From Turritopsis dohrnii (Eukaryota > Cnidaria > Hydrozoa > Anthoathecata > Oceaniidae), in contig BQMF02000001.1 of assembly GCA_027922465.2 (NCBI GenBank), positions 2,046,001-2,110,000 of the forward strand: a DNA stretch of 64,000 bases, read 5' to 3'. Under the pieces are notes generated by a model, which was not told the origin of the DNA, made no database searches, and worked only from the letters and a program-made list of their open reading frames with translations. Each line of letters opens with the position of its first letter. The first letter of the stretch is position 1. The translations under genes and the position numbers were made by a program. Shown here one piece after another: positions 35,422 to 48,416 of this stretch.

Positions 35422-37880
35422 GTTATTATATATTTCCCCATAGGGCGAAATATATGTTAATTAAAACCGGCATTTTCCTTCTCCGTTCACTTTTATAGCC
35501 GCGGTTCGGTATTGAATTTAGATAAGTAGATAAGAACAGAGCCTAGTCTACAGCACACCATTTTTTTCAGTCAGTGCAGAGCAGATGAACAGTGGAAGAT
35601 TTTTGCTTTTTTTCTGCTAGCTTTTAAAATGATTTAATAATAGATGAAATGTTAAATGATGGAAATGGATCGTTTTAGTTCAGTGTTGTCTTAAAAAGCT
35701 TTGTAAAAACTTTTGAATGAACGTGTAAAAACCAGAAAAAATTGATGTAATGATGTTTTGTTTTTGTTGACAACAATGTTATGGTGACTGGTTATTAAAT
35801 GCTTGGAACAGTAAACCATTGAAGCTGTGATTTCATTGAAAGGGCGAAAATTCACTATTAAAAGCCACGCTGAAGATTTATTTTTATGTTACATCCTGGA
35901 TAAATGTGGCCCAAACTGCCTGAACAACACTGAAAGCACATGATGTACAGCCATTAAAGGAAATCCTTTTTATATGGAGCACATCCAGTTCAATCAGTTT
36001 CTTTGATTCATAGATTACATCACAAAAACTGCAAGTACAAACGTGATGTCGTATATGCAATAAGAAGTTCAGAAACTAATTACGTATAATATTTTAAAAC
36101 ACAGGAATGAGACACATGATAACAAGATTCGCAAAAATGCGACTATATATTTCCCCAAAGTTGCAAAACTTTTATCAATTATTGTGTGTACATAGAAGAC
36201 CATAAGAAAAGTGGTATAACTACCATCAACGCAAATAAAAATGCTTTCCATACTAATCAGGGTAGAATTCAATTTAATACCATAAAAGAACTAATTTCGA
36301 ACTTATTATGAAATGAAGATATTCATGGTCATATGATATGGTTTCTCTTATAATTTTTGCTGAGGAGTTAAAAAAAGTTATGAGTTATGACAAGTTATTA
36401 TGGAGGTAAATTCATCATAATAAACGTATGATCTTCATTGCTGCAGAAGCTTGACATCCTTTTACACAGTAATATCATGGCAAACAATGCAATTCAACAG
36501 AACACAGCTTTTCATAACTTGTATTAAACTATTTTACAACATCATACAATGAAATTTGTTTACAAGTTTACAAAAGAAGAAAAGAAAATTGTCAAACCTA
36601 ATTTTAATACCACAGTCTAAGTATTAAAAATACTTTGGGGTAGACAGCAAATAACTATTAAAAACAATCAAAATTTGTACTGCGTAGCATTTCAAATTAG
36701 GACAAGAGTTATTTTCCAAAAAGAGATGGTCTTAAAGTGACAATTTATAAAATTAAATTCAAGTATTCAAAATAAACATCTCAGTCACAAAAATATGTGG
36801 ACACTTATTATTTACTATGTGATAAAAATGACTTCCGTAAATCTCAAATGAAAAAAACAAACAGATTTTGGTAGTGAAAATACACATCCATAACCAAATC
36901 ACTACGAAGCTAAAAAAAGAAATTTGAGTTCTGGTTTGATTTAATTTACAGATTCTTATGTTGGATTGTGTTTTGATTTAAGTTTGTTGTTTGTGTAAGG
37001 AAAGTTGACAGTATATATATTATATATACTTTTTACAAAATAAAATATCATAATACAGTATCAAAACAGTATGCGTGATCATGGAATTAATCCATAGTAT
37101 CCAGCCTATCCAGGCCAGGGAAGCACATTCAACCAGGTTCTTTCAAGTTATTATCTGTCTCAATCCTGTCTGTGTACGAAAATATTGTAATTGGTTTTCT
37201 GAACATCTTATTGCATATAATACGACATCACGTTTTTACTTGCTGTTTTTGTAATGTACTCTTTGAATTAACATAATTGGTCGAACTACTTGTTCTCCAC
37301 GTATAAAAGGTTTCCCTTGTGGTGGCTGTACATCGTGTGTGCTGTGTCAGTTCAGTTTGGCTATACATTATCCTGTCAAATCAGGATGTAAAATAAAAAT
37401 AAATCTGCAGCCTGTATTTGATAATGAATTTTCCCCTTTGCACTGAAATCACAGCTTCAATGTTTTGCTGTTCCAAACATGTAACTACCAACCAATCATC
37501 CATAGCATTTATCAACAAAAACAAAACATTTTTTTTTCTGTATTTTACAAGTTCATTAAAAAGTTTTTATAAAACCTTTCATAACAAAACTGAACTAAAA
37601 CGATTTATTCCCATCATTTAACAACCTTTTATCTTTTGAATCATTTTAAAAGCTGGCAGGAAAAGCAAAGTCTTCTACTGACCATCTGCACTGACTGAAA
37701 AAAATGGCGCATTACTTCACTGTAGACTAGCCTCTATTCTTATCTACTGGCGGCTAAGTGAAAATTCAATACCGAACTGCGGCTATAAAAGTGAACGAAA
37801 AGAAGGAGGAGAAGGAGGAGGAGGAGAAGGAAATGCCGGTTTTAACATATATTTCGCCCTACCGGGAAATATATAATAAC
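35422..37880. mobile_element. 2.46-kb element with about 150-bp inverted ends
   Basis: The ends start GTTATTATATATTTCCC and share GGGCGAAATATATGTTAA, AACCGGCATTT, TTCACTTTTATAGCCGC and a TTGAATTTAG/AGTAGATAAGA block extending about 150 bp. The right arm also contains a GGA/GAA microsatellite (about 37803-37831). No transposase motif. Most of the interior (35960-37100) is an inverted relative of DNA lying outside the element at 37930-40190. Confidence 0.75.
35960..37100. repeat. Left arm of a large inverted duplication
   Basis: Matches the reverse complement of parts of 37930-40190. For example, 36120-36340 pairs with 39960-40160, 36870-36960 with 38590-38690, and 37010-37100 with 37945-38040. 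The right arm is longer because it carries 38860-39568 and other DNA. Confidence 0.7.
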
Positions 37881-37929
37881 TTGACAGAATCTGGTCGAGT
37901 GTGCTCCCTACTTGGATAGTCTTTTAATC

Positions 37930-40190
37930 CAACAACAGAAACATAGTTTGCTATGGATCAATTCCATGGTCACGTATACTGTTTTGATACTGTAGTATAT
38001 CATATATTTTATTTTGCAAAATTTAATATACTGTCAATTTTGCTGTACGAACAACGAACGTAAATCAAAACAAGACGACTTGGAAGTCGAAAATTTCGCT
38101 ATATTGCATTCTCACAATTTTAACAAATATATACTGTTTATAGAACTATGAGATGCAATAGTTGATAACGGTAGCAGAATTTCAACTGGCAATTATACAA
38201 AACAAATAGATCAAAACTTATTCGTCTCAAATTTGGCTTAGTCTTCAGGACGGTGTCACAATTACACAAATCTATTCTCAACAGTTATAAAACATTCTCA
38301 ATATAGCATTGCCAAATTGCCAAATTTTGGCCCAATTTGAAAAAATAACTTTCAAATTCGAAATCAGCACCTTTCAATTGTGCTTTGTGCAAATTTTTAT
38401 GAAAATTGGAGAACTTTCATAATTTGGTCCAAATTTAGCCCGTTAGTCAGCCTGCAAAAGATTTTATTGCTAAGGTGTGCGGACATGGCTTTTATATGCA
38501 ATTATTTACTTTTGTGAGATCGTCCAAAATGTCACGGAGATATATAGAACGACGATACCAATACTTCGCGAAATTAACAATACAAATGACAGTCTGTAAA
38601 TTAAATCAAGCCGGAACACGAACGTCTACTTTGAGGTATGTAATGATTTGGTTGTGGATATGTATTTTCACTACCAAAGTTTTCTTTTGGGATTTATATA
38701 TGGTCATTTGTAGCACAAAATAAACAATCAATGAGGTGAACATATTTTTTTGAAGAGAGATGTTTATTCTGAATACTTGAACTATTCTGTCCTATTTGAA
38801 ATGTTACAGGTAATATTTGTTAGTAGAGATTTTGATTGCTTTTGATAGTTATTTGTTTACTGTATTCTCTGCAATAAGTGCCGGAGCGCTTATAATTTTT
38901 TTTTGGAAATTAGGGGAGAGGTGGGGGGGGGGGGGGGGGGGGGGGGGGGGGGCGCTTATAAAAACATTTTGAAATGGTCATGCTAGCTGTGAACGAGGCA
39001 TTAGGGAGATTCGTAAACTCGACGAGCCTGTTACACGAAAAAAAATCAATTACTTGTGAGAATTTTTTTAATAATGTTCTACTAAAACGGTACTTCAGAG
39101 ATTTAAAGCCTTTTGTTGTATCAAAAGAAACATCATTAGGCTTATTTCAAGTGTTGATGTGAAGTTTCTAATGACTTTGTAGGGAAAAATTCACGAACAA
39201 CTCTACTAAGTTGTATACAATTCCCTACAAATCTATAGAGAAATAGTTTCGTGTAAACGAAACATGATTTTTCCGAATCCCGCTAATTGCTTTTTATCAT
39301 AAAAGAGTAAAAACAACTGTATATATTTTTCATGGCAACGAAATAAGATTTTTCACTTATAACTTAAATTTAGACATTTAGTCTTCTGTTTCTATTACAT
39401 AATTTTTGTTCAAAGTTCTAATTACCTCCCGGGCGCTTATAAATTTCTGAGTCTAGTCTAATTTCTGTCTAGTCACTCTATAAGTGCCCGGGAGAGGGGC
39501 GCTTATAAAAATATTTTTGACTAGAAGGGGTGCTTATTAGAGAGGGGCGCTAGTTAGAGAGAATACGGTACATATGTCTACCCGAAAGTATAACGTGGTA
39601 TCAAAATTAGGTTTAACAATTTTCTTTTCTTCTTTTGTACAGAAAGTATACAAATTTGATTGTATAATGTTTGTAAGATAGTTTTGTCCGAGTTACAAAA
39701 GGCAAGTGTTCTGTTAAGTTACATTGTTTGCCCTTATTTTATGGTATAAAGGATAGGAAACTTGTCAACCTTCTGCAACAATAAAGATCATACATATATT
39801 ATGATGAAATTGTCTTACACATTGATGGAGTTGTTGATATGTAGTTGTTTAAGGGGAAATATTAGTCGCATTTAGGTCTTATAATTTTTAGCTACTTGTC
39901 CATAGTAACTTCTCAGTCACTTTTTAACTCCGTGGCAAAAATTTTTAAGAGAAACCTTGTCATTTGACCGTGAACAACTTCATTTCATAATAAGTTCAAA
40001 GTAAGTTTTTCTGTGGTATTAAATTCAATCTGAGTATCAGGTTGATGGTAGTTATACTGTATCTATTTAATGATTTTTTCTCATGGTTATCATTGTACAC
40101 ACAATAATTGCTAAAATGTTTGCAACTTTGGGGAAATATATTGTCGCATTTTTGCGAATCTTGTTTATATTGTAATATTAAATAACATAT
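37930..40190. repeat. Right arm of a large inverted duplication
   Basis: Partner of 35960-37100 in opposite orientation, interrupted by the MITE at 38860-39568. Its far end abuts the 3' flank of tetraspanin B. No gene seen. Confidence 0.7.
38860..39568. mobile_element. 709-bp TA-flanked MITE with GCGCTTATAA phrases and poly-G
   Basis: Ends C(T/C)GTATTCTCT in inverted orientation, flanked by TA (38858-38859 and 39569-39570). GGGCGCTTATAA, AAGTGCCCGG and AGAGGGGCGCT recur near both ends. A run of 30 G occupies 38923-38952. The phrase is shared with the pogo-related element at 48417-49112, so a pogo-type origin is likely. No transposase recognised inside. Confidence 0.8.
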
Positions 40191-40468
40191 ATGACGCTTG
40201 ATATATGTGAAGTTCCGTTTTAAAAAATCATAGTGTTATAGCTATACAAAAGTTTTTATAATTGTAAAGCAAAATAGCATCTGGATACATGCAGAAGTGA
40301 CATTTTCCACATGTTTTGAGAATGCCTGTAGTCAGCAGAATGATGACCAATTCCGTTCTTCGATTCTTCTAGAAGAATTGATTATTCAACATTGTGACGT
40401 TCGTTTATTATATCAGAAATTGTTGAAAGATTTTGTAATGAAACAGTTGTAAATACAAGTGGTGATGG

Positions 40469-43400
40469 TTATATTGTTTGGCCCTGTTTTCGTAAATGGG
40501 AGTATAAAACCATTGCAAAGGTCATTCCCATTATCTATAAAACAAAAAATAGAAAAAAGTAAACATGAGCCAAATGGCGGAGATAGTAACAGCTGTTACA
40601 CCAGTAAATGTCGCAATCAACAGGATATGTCGCACTCAACAGTAAATGTCGCAACATTGCCAGTAAATGTCGCAAACCTAACAGTAAATGTCGCCAAGAT
40701 AGAAGTCACTTTACCACTTCCATTTATCGATGATGAATGTCACTAATCGTTACAACAACTGTCGCAAGTGTCAACAGCAAATGTCACAACTGCCAACAGC
40801 AAATGTCGCAATGCTCATAAATAAATGTCTTAATTTTCTGCAATAAATATCACTAGCCAGATAACTTAGGAAAATAAAGCTCCACAGTTCAAAAGATTTC
40901 TCATTGTTTCAGCACCTTGAATAATAAGGACTTCTTCCCAAATTCAGAATCCTATTCAATCTCTCTTTTTTGTTCAATAATTGTAGAACTATCAAAATCA
41001 TATTTAACGGTCTGTGAGCTTTCTGTGTAACATTTTGCATACACACAGAATGTGATTTTAAGTTGAAAGTGGTTTATTCTTTGTTTATAATCAACTGATG
41101 CTTATATTAATGTTCTCTTAATCAATATAATCATAGCGAGAAATTTTGAAACCATAAAAAAAAAATGCGACATTTATTGGCGACTTTGAATTTCTGTGCG
41201 ACATTTACTGTTGAGTTTGCAACATTTTCTGTTGATTTGCGACATTTACTGGCAACGTTATGGCATTTGCTGTTGATTGCGACATATCCTGTTGATTGCG
41301 ACATTTACTGGTGTAACAGCAGCTGTCACACTCGACAAAAAGATCGAAAAGGCCTTATCAAAAGATACTTTAGCAGCAATAGCTTTTTTATTTTCTTTGT
41401 TTTGTTTTCTTTTTGTTGGGCAATAATAGGACGACTAAATTAACAGGCTGTTATAAATCATCCATTGCGCTTCTTATTCATTTCTTGACGAAGGATTCCA
41501 AAATTTGACGTAGCACACAGTTGAGTTGAAAAGCAATGGTGTTGATCAAGACAGCTTTATTAAAAGCATAAACAGTCGAATTAAAAAGATTACGCTGTTA
41601 CGTCAACTCGAATCACATAATCAATTATGCCAGATATTATTTTATCAACAATCTGTATTTTTACAATAGGCAAAGCAACCAAAATCCTGAGCAAATCAAA
41701 ATTTAACTAATCATGTTTATTTATGAGTTTTCGTAAGTTATAAATAATGCCTTTTAAAAGTAAGTAAGAGTTTCTAAACACAGCTAAAACCTTTTGCATA
41801 TGAACGCAAAGTATATTCGAACATGAGAATATTATATTTTAGTCAAAATCTAATTTTTGATGCCAATTTTGTTGTGCTAAAATTAAATAAAGAAATCAAC
41901 ATAAAATGCAACAAATTAGTTATAGCTTTATGGAAACATCCTTTTCTAGAAAAAAAATTACCTGAAAGACTGCAAAAATAATGCTTGTGAGACCAACATA
42001 AAGAAGATTATCTTCGAGGAAATCTTTTATGGATTTGAAACATCCCTTGATAAAGGAAATTGTAAGTTTATAAGATATACATTCAATAATAAAAATAAAA
42101 AAAAGTATTATATTGTATTAAAAAGCATGTATAGAGGCACAGAAGCATGATTGACATAAAAATAGCTGGTGTCAACCTTTGAGTGAACAAATTTAATGGT
42201 ATTCAGCCAATGGCAGGTGGCAATTGTACCTTTATGTTTTGTAATCCATTTCCCATAACTTCTTCATAGAATTATGGAATGTTTTTCAATTAATGAAACT
42301 CAATCTGTTTTGTTCTCACTTTAGAGCATATAGTAACAATGACTTCATAATGGGGCCATGATCTATATATGAAAGGACTATTTCACATCAAAGTTGGACC
42401 CCGACAATAGAAATGTAGGTAAGGAACAGTCAGGGTTAGTTGTCAAATTTTTGGTTAATGAGAAAGTGAAAATTGATTCATAAGGTTAATGTATTGGAAA
42501 AGAGAATTTGATAAATCACAAACAGTCTAATACACGGGAGCCATAAATGGACTTCATTTGGACATCATCACATATGAACCACATTTTTAAAAATTCTATG
42601 TGTTTGGAAAATGTTTTCCTGTTGCTGTTTCCAAAAGAAATAGAAGAAATGGCATTATATGAGACATAAATGCCTTCAGAAGAAGCTGAATTTGCAGTTC
42701 ATTTGCTTTAACTGCAGCATGCTGCGGGGAAGTTTTAATTATGATGTTTCCCCTACCAAATGTAGGTATGTTTCTTTCAAGTCAATGTAGTTTTGTAAAT
42801 CCCGGAGTTGTGTATTAAACTGTATAACAAGGTGTGTCAAAGTCCATCAGGTTATGGATCACGTACTTAACAAAACTTTCGTTTCTTTAAATAAACAGGA
42901 AGCTTTTTAGCCTCGTCTTTCTTATCAAATTGATAAGCCTGTCCAATCTACTCAACAAAATCCTCAAAATCAAGTGAAACACAAGTGAAACACTTTTCAA
43001 AAATTTCTATCGAGTGATCATTGCTTTGAATGTGGCTAGCTACTTCCACTATCTTTGTCAAAATGGTAGTTTTTCTGATGAATGAAGAAATACTGTCGAA
43101 AAAGCGATGTTCGTCAGAAGAATACGTCGAAATGGGTTGGTAATTATTTTAGACGTTTTTTTTGAAACTGCTTATATTTTCTCACAGGAGGGAAATTTAA
43201 ACTTCAAAACAAGGCTCTTCGACATGTTTACAGATCTTGGGCTCTTTTGAAAGTTTTTTTCTCATAATGCTAGCCATTGGAATTATAGCCTCATTGAGAA
43301 GAGACCTGCCTTAATGTACCTCATTGCTTTAAAATGAAGCGTGCCGTAAGTTATGATAGGTAGATTGAATGATTAATAAAAAGTTTAACTATTTTGAAAC

Positions 43401-45234
43401 AGATGACGTGTCAGGTTAAATTAAAAAATTAAGAAATTTTGGACAGATCAGAAGTTTGCTTTATCAAACAATTCCGACATTGATGTTAGATATTACTATG
43501 TCCGAAATCAAAACAATAATGGTTTATACTTCAAAAAGAAGTCAGGTTAAATCCATGTATGTATGACAAGAAAGACAAAACCTTCAAAGAACATGATGTA
43601 AAAAGAAATGCGGAGAGAAATTGCAGAAAAATTATATTTATTTGAAAACATTAAGTAAAAACATGTATCAAGAGTATATGGTGAATGGTGTAGTGTAAAC
43701 TCAAAAACTTAAATGGAACCGTCTTTGCGTTAATACTCAATATGATTAACTCCAGTCACAAAAATTAACGCGAAAAAATTAACGCGTTTTTGCGCCTAAT
43801 GGAAACCAAGCTTAAATAATCAAGATTGGGAATTATTTTTTAATGAGACAGGGACAGCTTACTTTCGGATTCCTTCAGTTTGAAAGAGATGAAATTTTAA
43901 TTAGCAAGAACAACTGCTGCTAGATCTGTCCAAAATTTCTTAATTTTTTAATATAAACTGACACGTCACTTTCTTAGGTGTTGACTTAATGGAACAATGA
44001 CAAAGTTTTTTCTAGTTCATGTCAACTTTCTTTGGAAAATTAAATCGATGCAATGTCAATTCCACCAAGTTTGAACCGCTTTAAATGAAAATCCCAAATT
44101 TCATTAATTCTTCCGAAAGTTGAAACTTTACGTCACTTATATTTGAACTAATCAAAATTCCGTTGAAAACTATATTGACCATACCTTTTCGTTATACCAA
44201 TTTATATTCATCTGCGCCACTTGATAGGGTTGTGGGAAAGGGTAGCTGCTGCAAGTTTTGTTATATCCAGTTTCGCCAGACTTTTTGCAACAACTCTTGT
44301 CAACTATTGGTTGATTTGAACTAACATTCCAATCTGTAAAGCCATCGATTCCACAACAATCAAACTGATTTTGAATAGAATTCATTGCTCTCATGATATT
44401 GCCCTCGTTATAACGTGCAGGAATTCGCTCTTTCAGTTGTTTGTGGAGTTCGTCTTCTATCTGAAAAACATTATTAAAATAAACAGGTATGAGGTTTATT
44501 GATAAACCCTAAGAAGGTGATAAACGAAGCGTAAATTTTAAAAAAATAAATTTAAAATTACATCGCCTCTCCAAATGTAAGCAGATATACCAGCAGCAAC
44601 TTCCAAAATAAATATGATGACCAACATGCTGAAAAACTAAATTTAATTAAATTGATTAAGGGAATATGACAAATAATGAATAGGGATTAGCATGGATTGG
44701 TGAGCTCAAATGTAGAATTATGACTTTATGTTCCTTAACTTACGGCCAACAGCATAATCTTGTTTTCTGTAATAGCTCCACAGCAGCCAAGGAATGCAAT
44801 AATGATAATGATTGCACCAGCGGCAATTATGACGTTCGCGACAGAAATGTAATTGTAGTCAGATATATCCTCCCAATCATCACGATCAATATGCAAAAAA
44901 ATTGCAATACCAAGGAGTGCGCATCCAGTCAACTATAATAAAAAAGGTCACTAAGAAGAAATTACTCCTTGGTATGTTTTCAGCTACATTGTTAATATAA
45001 ATGTGGTGAGATCTCATATTTTTTGCGTTGTAAATTGCCAAGAGGACTTCGTTTATCAATAGCAATGGGACCAATTGAAACAAGCAAACGAATATTGTAC
45101 ATAAACGATTAAAAATCAGTACCAAAAAATACGATGCTGACAATAATTCATTTAACAAGTACATGACTTACAAAAAATAAGAAATTAAAGATGAACATGA
45201 GCCATTTAACGCATTTGACACCACCACAAACCAT
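40469..45234 (-). CDS. Tetraspanin, copy B (six exons, 250 aa)
   Basis: Exons in transcription order: 45172-45234, 44744-44932, 44562-44636, 44185-44460, 41962-42045, 40469-40534. All junctions are GT-AG, in phase 0, at the same positions as copy A. The start gives MVCGGVKCVKWLMFIFNFLF. The CCG triplet is at residues 144-146, SCC at 166-167, C179, and GC closes the large loop at 202-203; four TM segments. Compared with A the loop is four residues longer (SSYPFPQPYQVAQM region), and it carries two N-glycosylation sequons absent from A (NVS at 154 and NKT at 176). The C-terminal tail differs (SHLRKQGQTI). Intron 5 contains the element at 40594-41318 and intron 4 the element at 43404-43968. AATAAA on the minus strand lies at 40405-40410. 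The open frame and conserved cysteines indicate a functional paralogue. Confidence 0.93.
40594..41318. mobile_element. 725-bp palindromic MITE with CAGTAAATGTCGCAA phrases
   Basis: The ends TGTTACACCAGTAAATGTCG and complement extend about 40 bp as inverted repeats. Each half holds about six copies of a word like CAGTAAATGTCGCAA or CAACAGCAAATGTC, pointing inward. It lies in intron 5 of tetraspanin B and is absent from intron 5 of copy A (652 bp in A, 1427 bp in B), which confirms insertion. The target duplication is unclear because the flank is itself palindromic. Confidence 0.85.
43404..43968. mobile_element. 565-bp MITE in intron 4 of tetraspanin B
   Basis: Inverted ends of about 45 bp (TGACGTGTCAGGTTAAATTA, then AAGAAATTTTGGACAGATC) at the two borders. 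Interior AT-rich with no coding. No equivalent is visible in intron 4 of copy A. Confidence 0.7.
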
Positions 45235-46927
45235 TTCTTTTTTATGACCTAAAATATATTGTGGTTGGTTAAAATATTTTAAAATATAAAAAAGAAAAAG
45301 AAGAAATCGTTTCACTATAAATATTAGAGCACATTCAAACCTCATCCGACACCATCTAAAATATACATTGTAACGGACACTACCAAGGATAACATAGGTT
45401 CAGGATATCTGTGAATTTCTTTATTGCAATTGAAAGTATTCGTAATCAATCAAAACTCTTAGGCTCGTAAATAATCAAAGAGCTTACTTCTTATAAAATT
45501 ATGTGTATAATTAAACAAGTTGTTATACTGAACAGTTAGAACAATGGGATATTGGACTGGAAAGGAGTAAGTCGGCGAATATCAAAGTAGAAAACGAATG
45601 AGGTAAACAAATGGTTGGCAATTTGGTGGAGATTCCAGTCATTGAAAACTACTGACGCTTGTTTTATACAAAGTTATTATTTGTTATTATGTTGTGTTAG
45701 CATGCAATATAATCAATTTAATCTTCATTATAGCTTTAAATAGTTCTTTTCAATAAGTAGTGGCCCGTGTCTGTAATAAGTAAGTAGGTTTAAACTGTAA
45801 ATATCATTAGTTTGTTGTCAAAATGATATCATAGAATTAAGAAGAAGTTATTGTATATATGACGCTGCCTGCCTTATCAGTGTCGAAGTGTGAGGTCTTA
45901 ATAATAAAACAATTTTTGAAACATAGGCAAAAAAACCGACTCGGTTTCCTATACGTAGAAGTGTTCACTGGGTCTCCACGATTTGGCTGAGCATTATTTT
46001 AAAAGGTTCGAAAACTAACTTTTATAAGATAGTTGTTGTCCTGTTGAAACAAAAACAAAATAATTGAAAACTACGAAGAAAATGCGAAAATATAACCACA
46101 GTTAGAAACACTAGAGCACATTCAGGCTACAGATGATTTTACCTTCAATTAGTATCCTTTTAAACATAAACTATACTCAAGTAGCCGCTAATTATCGATG
46201 TCATAGTGTGGTGAAGAAAAATGATTTTTCAGTTATCCTATCTAACTATCAAAAAGTTAATATAATGAGTTAACATGCTCCTTTTACATATACAAACTCA
46301 GATGCTACTATTACAAATAATTTCCAATAGAACGGATAATCATCATCCATATCTTCCTTAAGTTTTGCTGTTTCTTATATGTGTATATCTTTTTTCTGAT
46401 GATGAGTAACACACAAAAAAATACTTCTCTGCAGCTTTCATGTCATTACCTACAATACACCGATTGACTTCGTCTTTTTGCAATTTAGTTTGGGTACATA
46501 TCTAAATCATGAACTAATAACTAATAACTAATAAAACTATAAAATAACTATAAAATAACTATAAAACTTCAAAATTTAATAAAAATTAAAATTTTTCACA
46601 CAACAAAAAGACAGTATGTAAAATGCATAGTTACGTTATGTTTTGTATTTCAAGTCATTAAATGAGTAATACTTGAATAGCATCCCATTAAACTATCGAG
46701 TTGAATTTTAATGCCATAATTAATATTTAATAATCTTTTGAAAATTGATGTTATCTCAAAAATTTCATTCATTCCTTAGCACCTCCGCCCGATCAAGTAC
46801 TCGATACCGCCCCAATTGACGCACACAACTAGAGGACATAGCTTGAACCGCCTCTTCGTTTCATTCTTGCCACAAAAGGATATGAAAATAATCAATTTAG
46901 TAGCTAATGTACTATAAGTACCTTCTA
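45235..46927. other. 5' flank of tetraspanin B
   Basis: Diverged counterpart of 8275-9730. No gene recognised. It includes the promoter of tetraspanin B, whose elements could not be assigned by eye. Confidence 0.4.
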
Positions 46928-47298
46928 AGGTCGGTGATCACATGAGAGGGGCTAGACCGGTAAACCGGGCTGGCTCGGTTAGGCGGGCTGATAAATTTTT
47001 ATGATCACATGGAAAAGTATCAGCCCGCTTAACCGGGCTGAAGAATTGATCACGTGATATCTATTATATTTTTCAACTTTACGCGCATGCACTGTGTATG
47101 CAATTTCATCCCGGCGAAGGGGGCCAGCCCGGTTGAAGCCATCACATGAGAGATTCGTCAGCTCGCTTTACCGAGATCTTGGCAAAGCGGACTGGCTGGT
47201 TTCTCATGTGATCACAAACACAATTTTATGACACTTTCTTAATAGTAGTGAGATCTCAGCAAACCGACCTAGCCCCCCTCCTCCATGTGATCACCCCC
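46928..47298. mobile_element. 371-bp TA-flanked MITE with CCCGGTTTxxCGGGC phrases
   Basis: The ends contain GGTGATCACATG and complement, flanked by TA (46926-46927 and 47299-47300). Inside, CCGGGCTGGC, AAGCGGGCTG, GATCACATG and GAGATCT words repeat in both orientations. Copy A is uninterrupted at the corresponding place (about 9745), supporting insertion. Confidence 0.8.
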
Positions 47299-47300
47299 TA

Positions 47301-48416
47301 ATATTCTGAGAATACATTTTTCTCGTCAATGTTATTTTATTGTAAAGTTGGAACACTAAAAAATGCGTGTGTTAAAAAATGCAAATACGAAATACAAATA
47401 CCAAATGATTTGACGTTTATATCAAAGTATAAAGGCATATAAAGGAAAATTTTTGTACTTGTTTTAAGTAATAGGCATGTTCTTTTTTATTAGTGACTGA
47501 AAAGCCCGAGGATGTTAGCATATGGCTTCTCCTCTTTCAACAAGTCCTAAAGATATGTGTATTGGATCTCCATGTCAATGCGCAAATGGAAAATGTCTTA
47601 AAAAAGTGAATGCAACGTAGATTTAGAATCAAACATACCTGATATGCAACTTCAAAACAATCCAAACCACTTTTTAATACTATTGATTATGTGGAATTCA
47701 GTGTTACAAAAAGTATTGATAGTATGAAAAGTATTAACAACAATTTCACATTTTGAAACTTGAATCGAAACTAACTTGCTAGACCTTAAATTCACCGAAC
47801 GAAAAAGTGATACTCTTTATGGTGGCCATTTGTTTTGAGTGTGGCCCGATAACAGGGTATGGTTACAATGAAAGTATTTACAAGTATTGTTTGCAATAAA
47901 ACGCCCTATTTCCTTTATGACCTGTAAAGGCTTTCCTAAGTAACAAGAAAGTAAATGTTGAATTTACCACAATAAAAGGATTAATGGTATTAAAAATAAA
48001 GACTTTCGAAACCAGAACGAAACTAGACCACGAGGCTTAAACTGATATCGATTACTCATCATATGCGCTTCCGTTTATAAAATTGAAAATAATTCTTTAA
48101 GAAAAGTGTTCAGAAATCCAAATACACATAATTATTAGAAAAAATCAAATGTTATTTAAAACCTTACCATCAAACAGCTAGAGCAAACTAATGGAATGAT
48201 CATAATGTTGTGTATAGTGTTGTCTCTAAGAACAATAGCTTTTCTTTTTCTTATTTGCATGACCTTACATACATCGTAGGAAAAAAATGAAATCCTTTTA
48301 TGGTGATGTATCATTTGTTTCGAGTAGGGCCCGATTTTAGACTATCCAGATCAAAACTATTTTTCGCAATTAATCAAGCCTGTGAAAAAATATATTTTAA
48401 GCAATGCTGTAAATGC
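47301..48416. other. Intergenic with diverged direct repeats
   Basis: Segments near 47810-47890 and 48290-48370 share TTTATGGTG..CATTTGTTTxGAGT and GGCCCGAT words, and 48200-48240 resembles 49352-49390 (TGTTGTCTCTAA). This suggests old local duplications. A 32-codon plus-strand frame at 47521-47619 is noted under rejected. Confidence 0.4.

Larger units (their letters stand above)
34860..47340. repeat. Segmental duplicate B (partner 2700-9830)
   Basis: Collinear with copy A: 34890-35400 matches 2880-3960, the tetraspanin gene matches exon by exon, and 46770-47340 matches 9600-9800. Insertions found only in B include 35422-37880 with the adjoining inverted block to about 40190, and the elements at 40594-41318, 43404-43968 and 46928-47298. 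Confidence 0.8.

Noticed and set aside
47521..47619. Plus-strand 32-codon frame with MCIGSPCQCANGKC, like an EGF-type tail exon
   Set aside because: A Cys cluster this short can be chance. No in-frame upstream exon or good acceptor was found.
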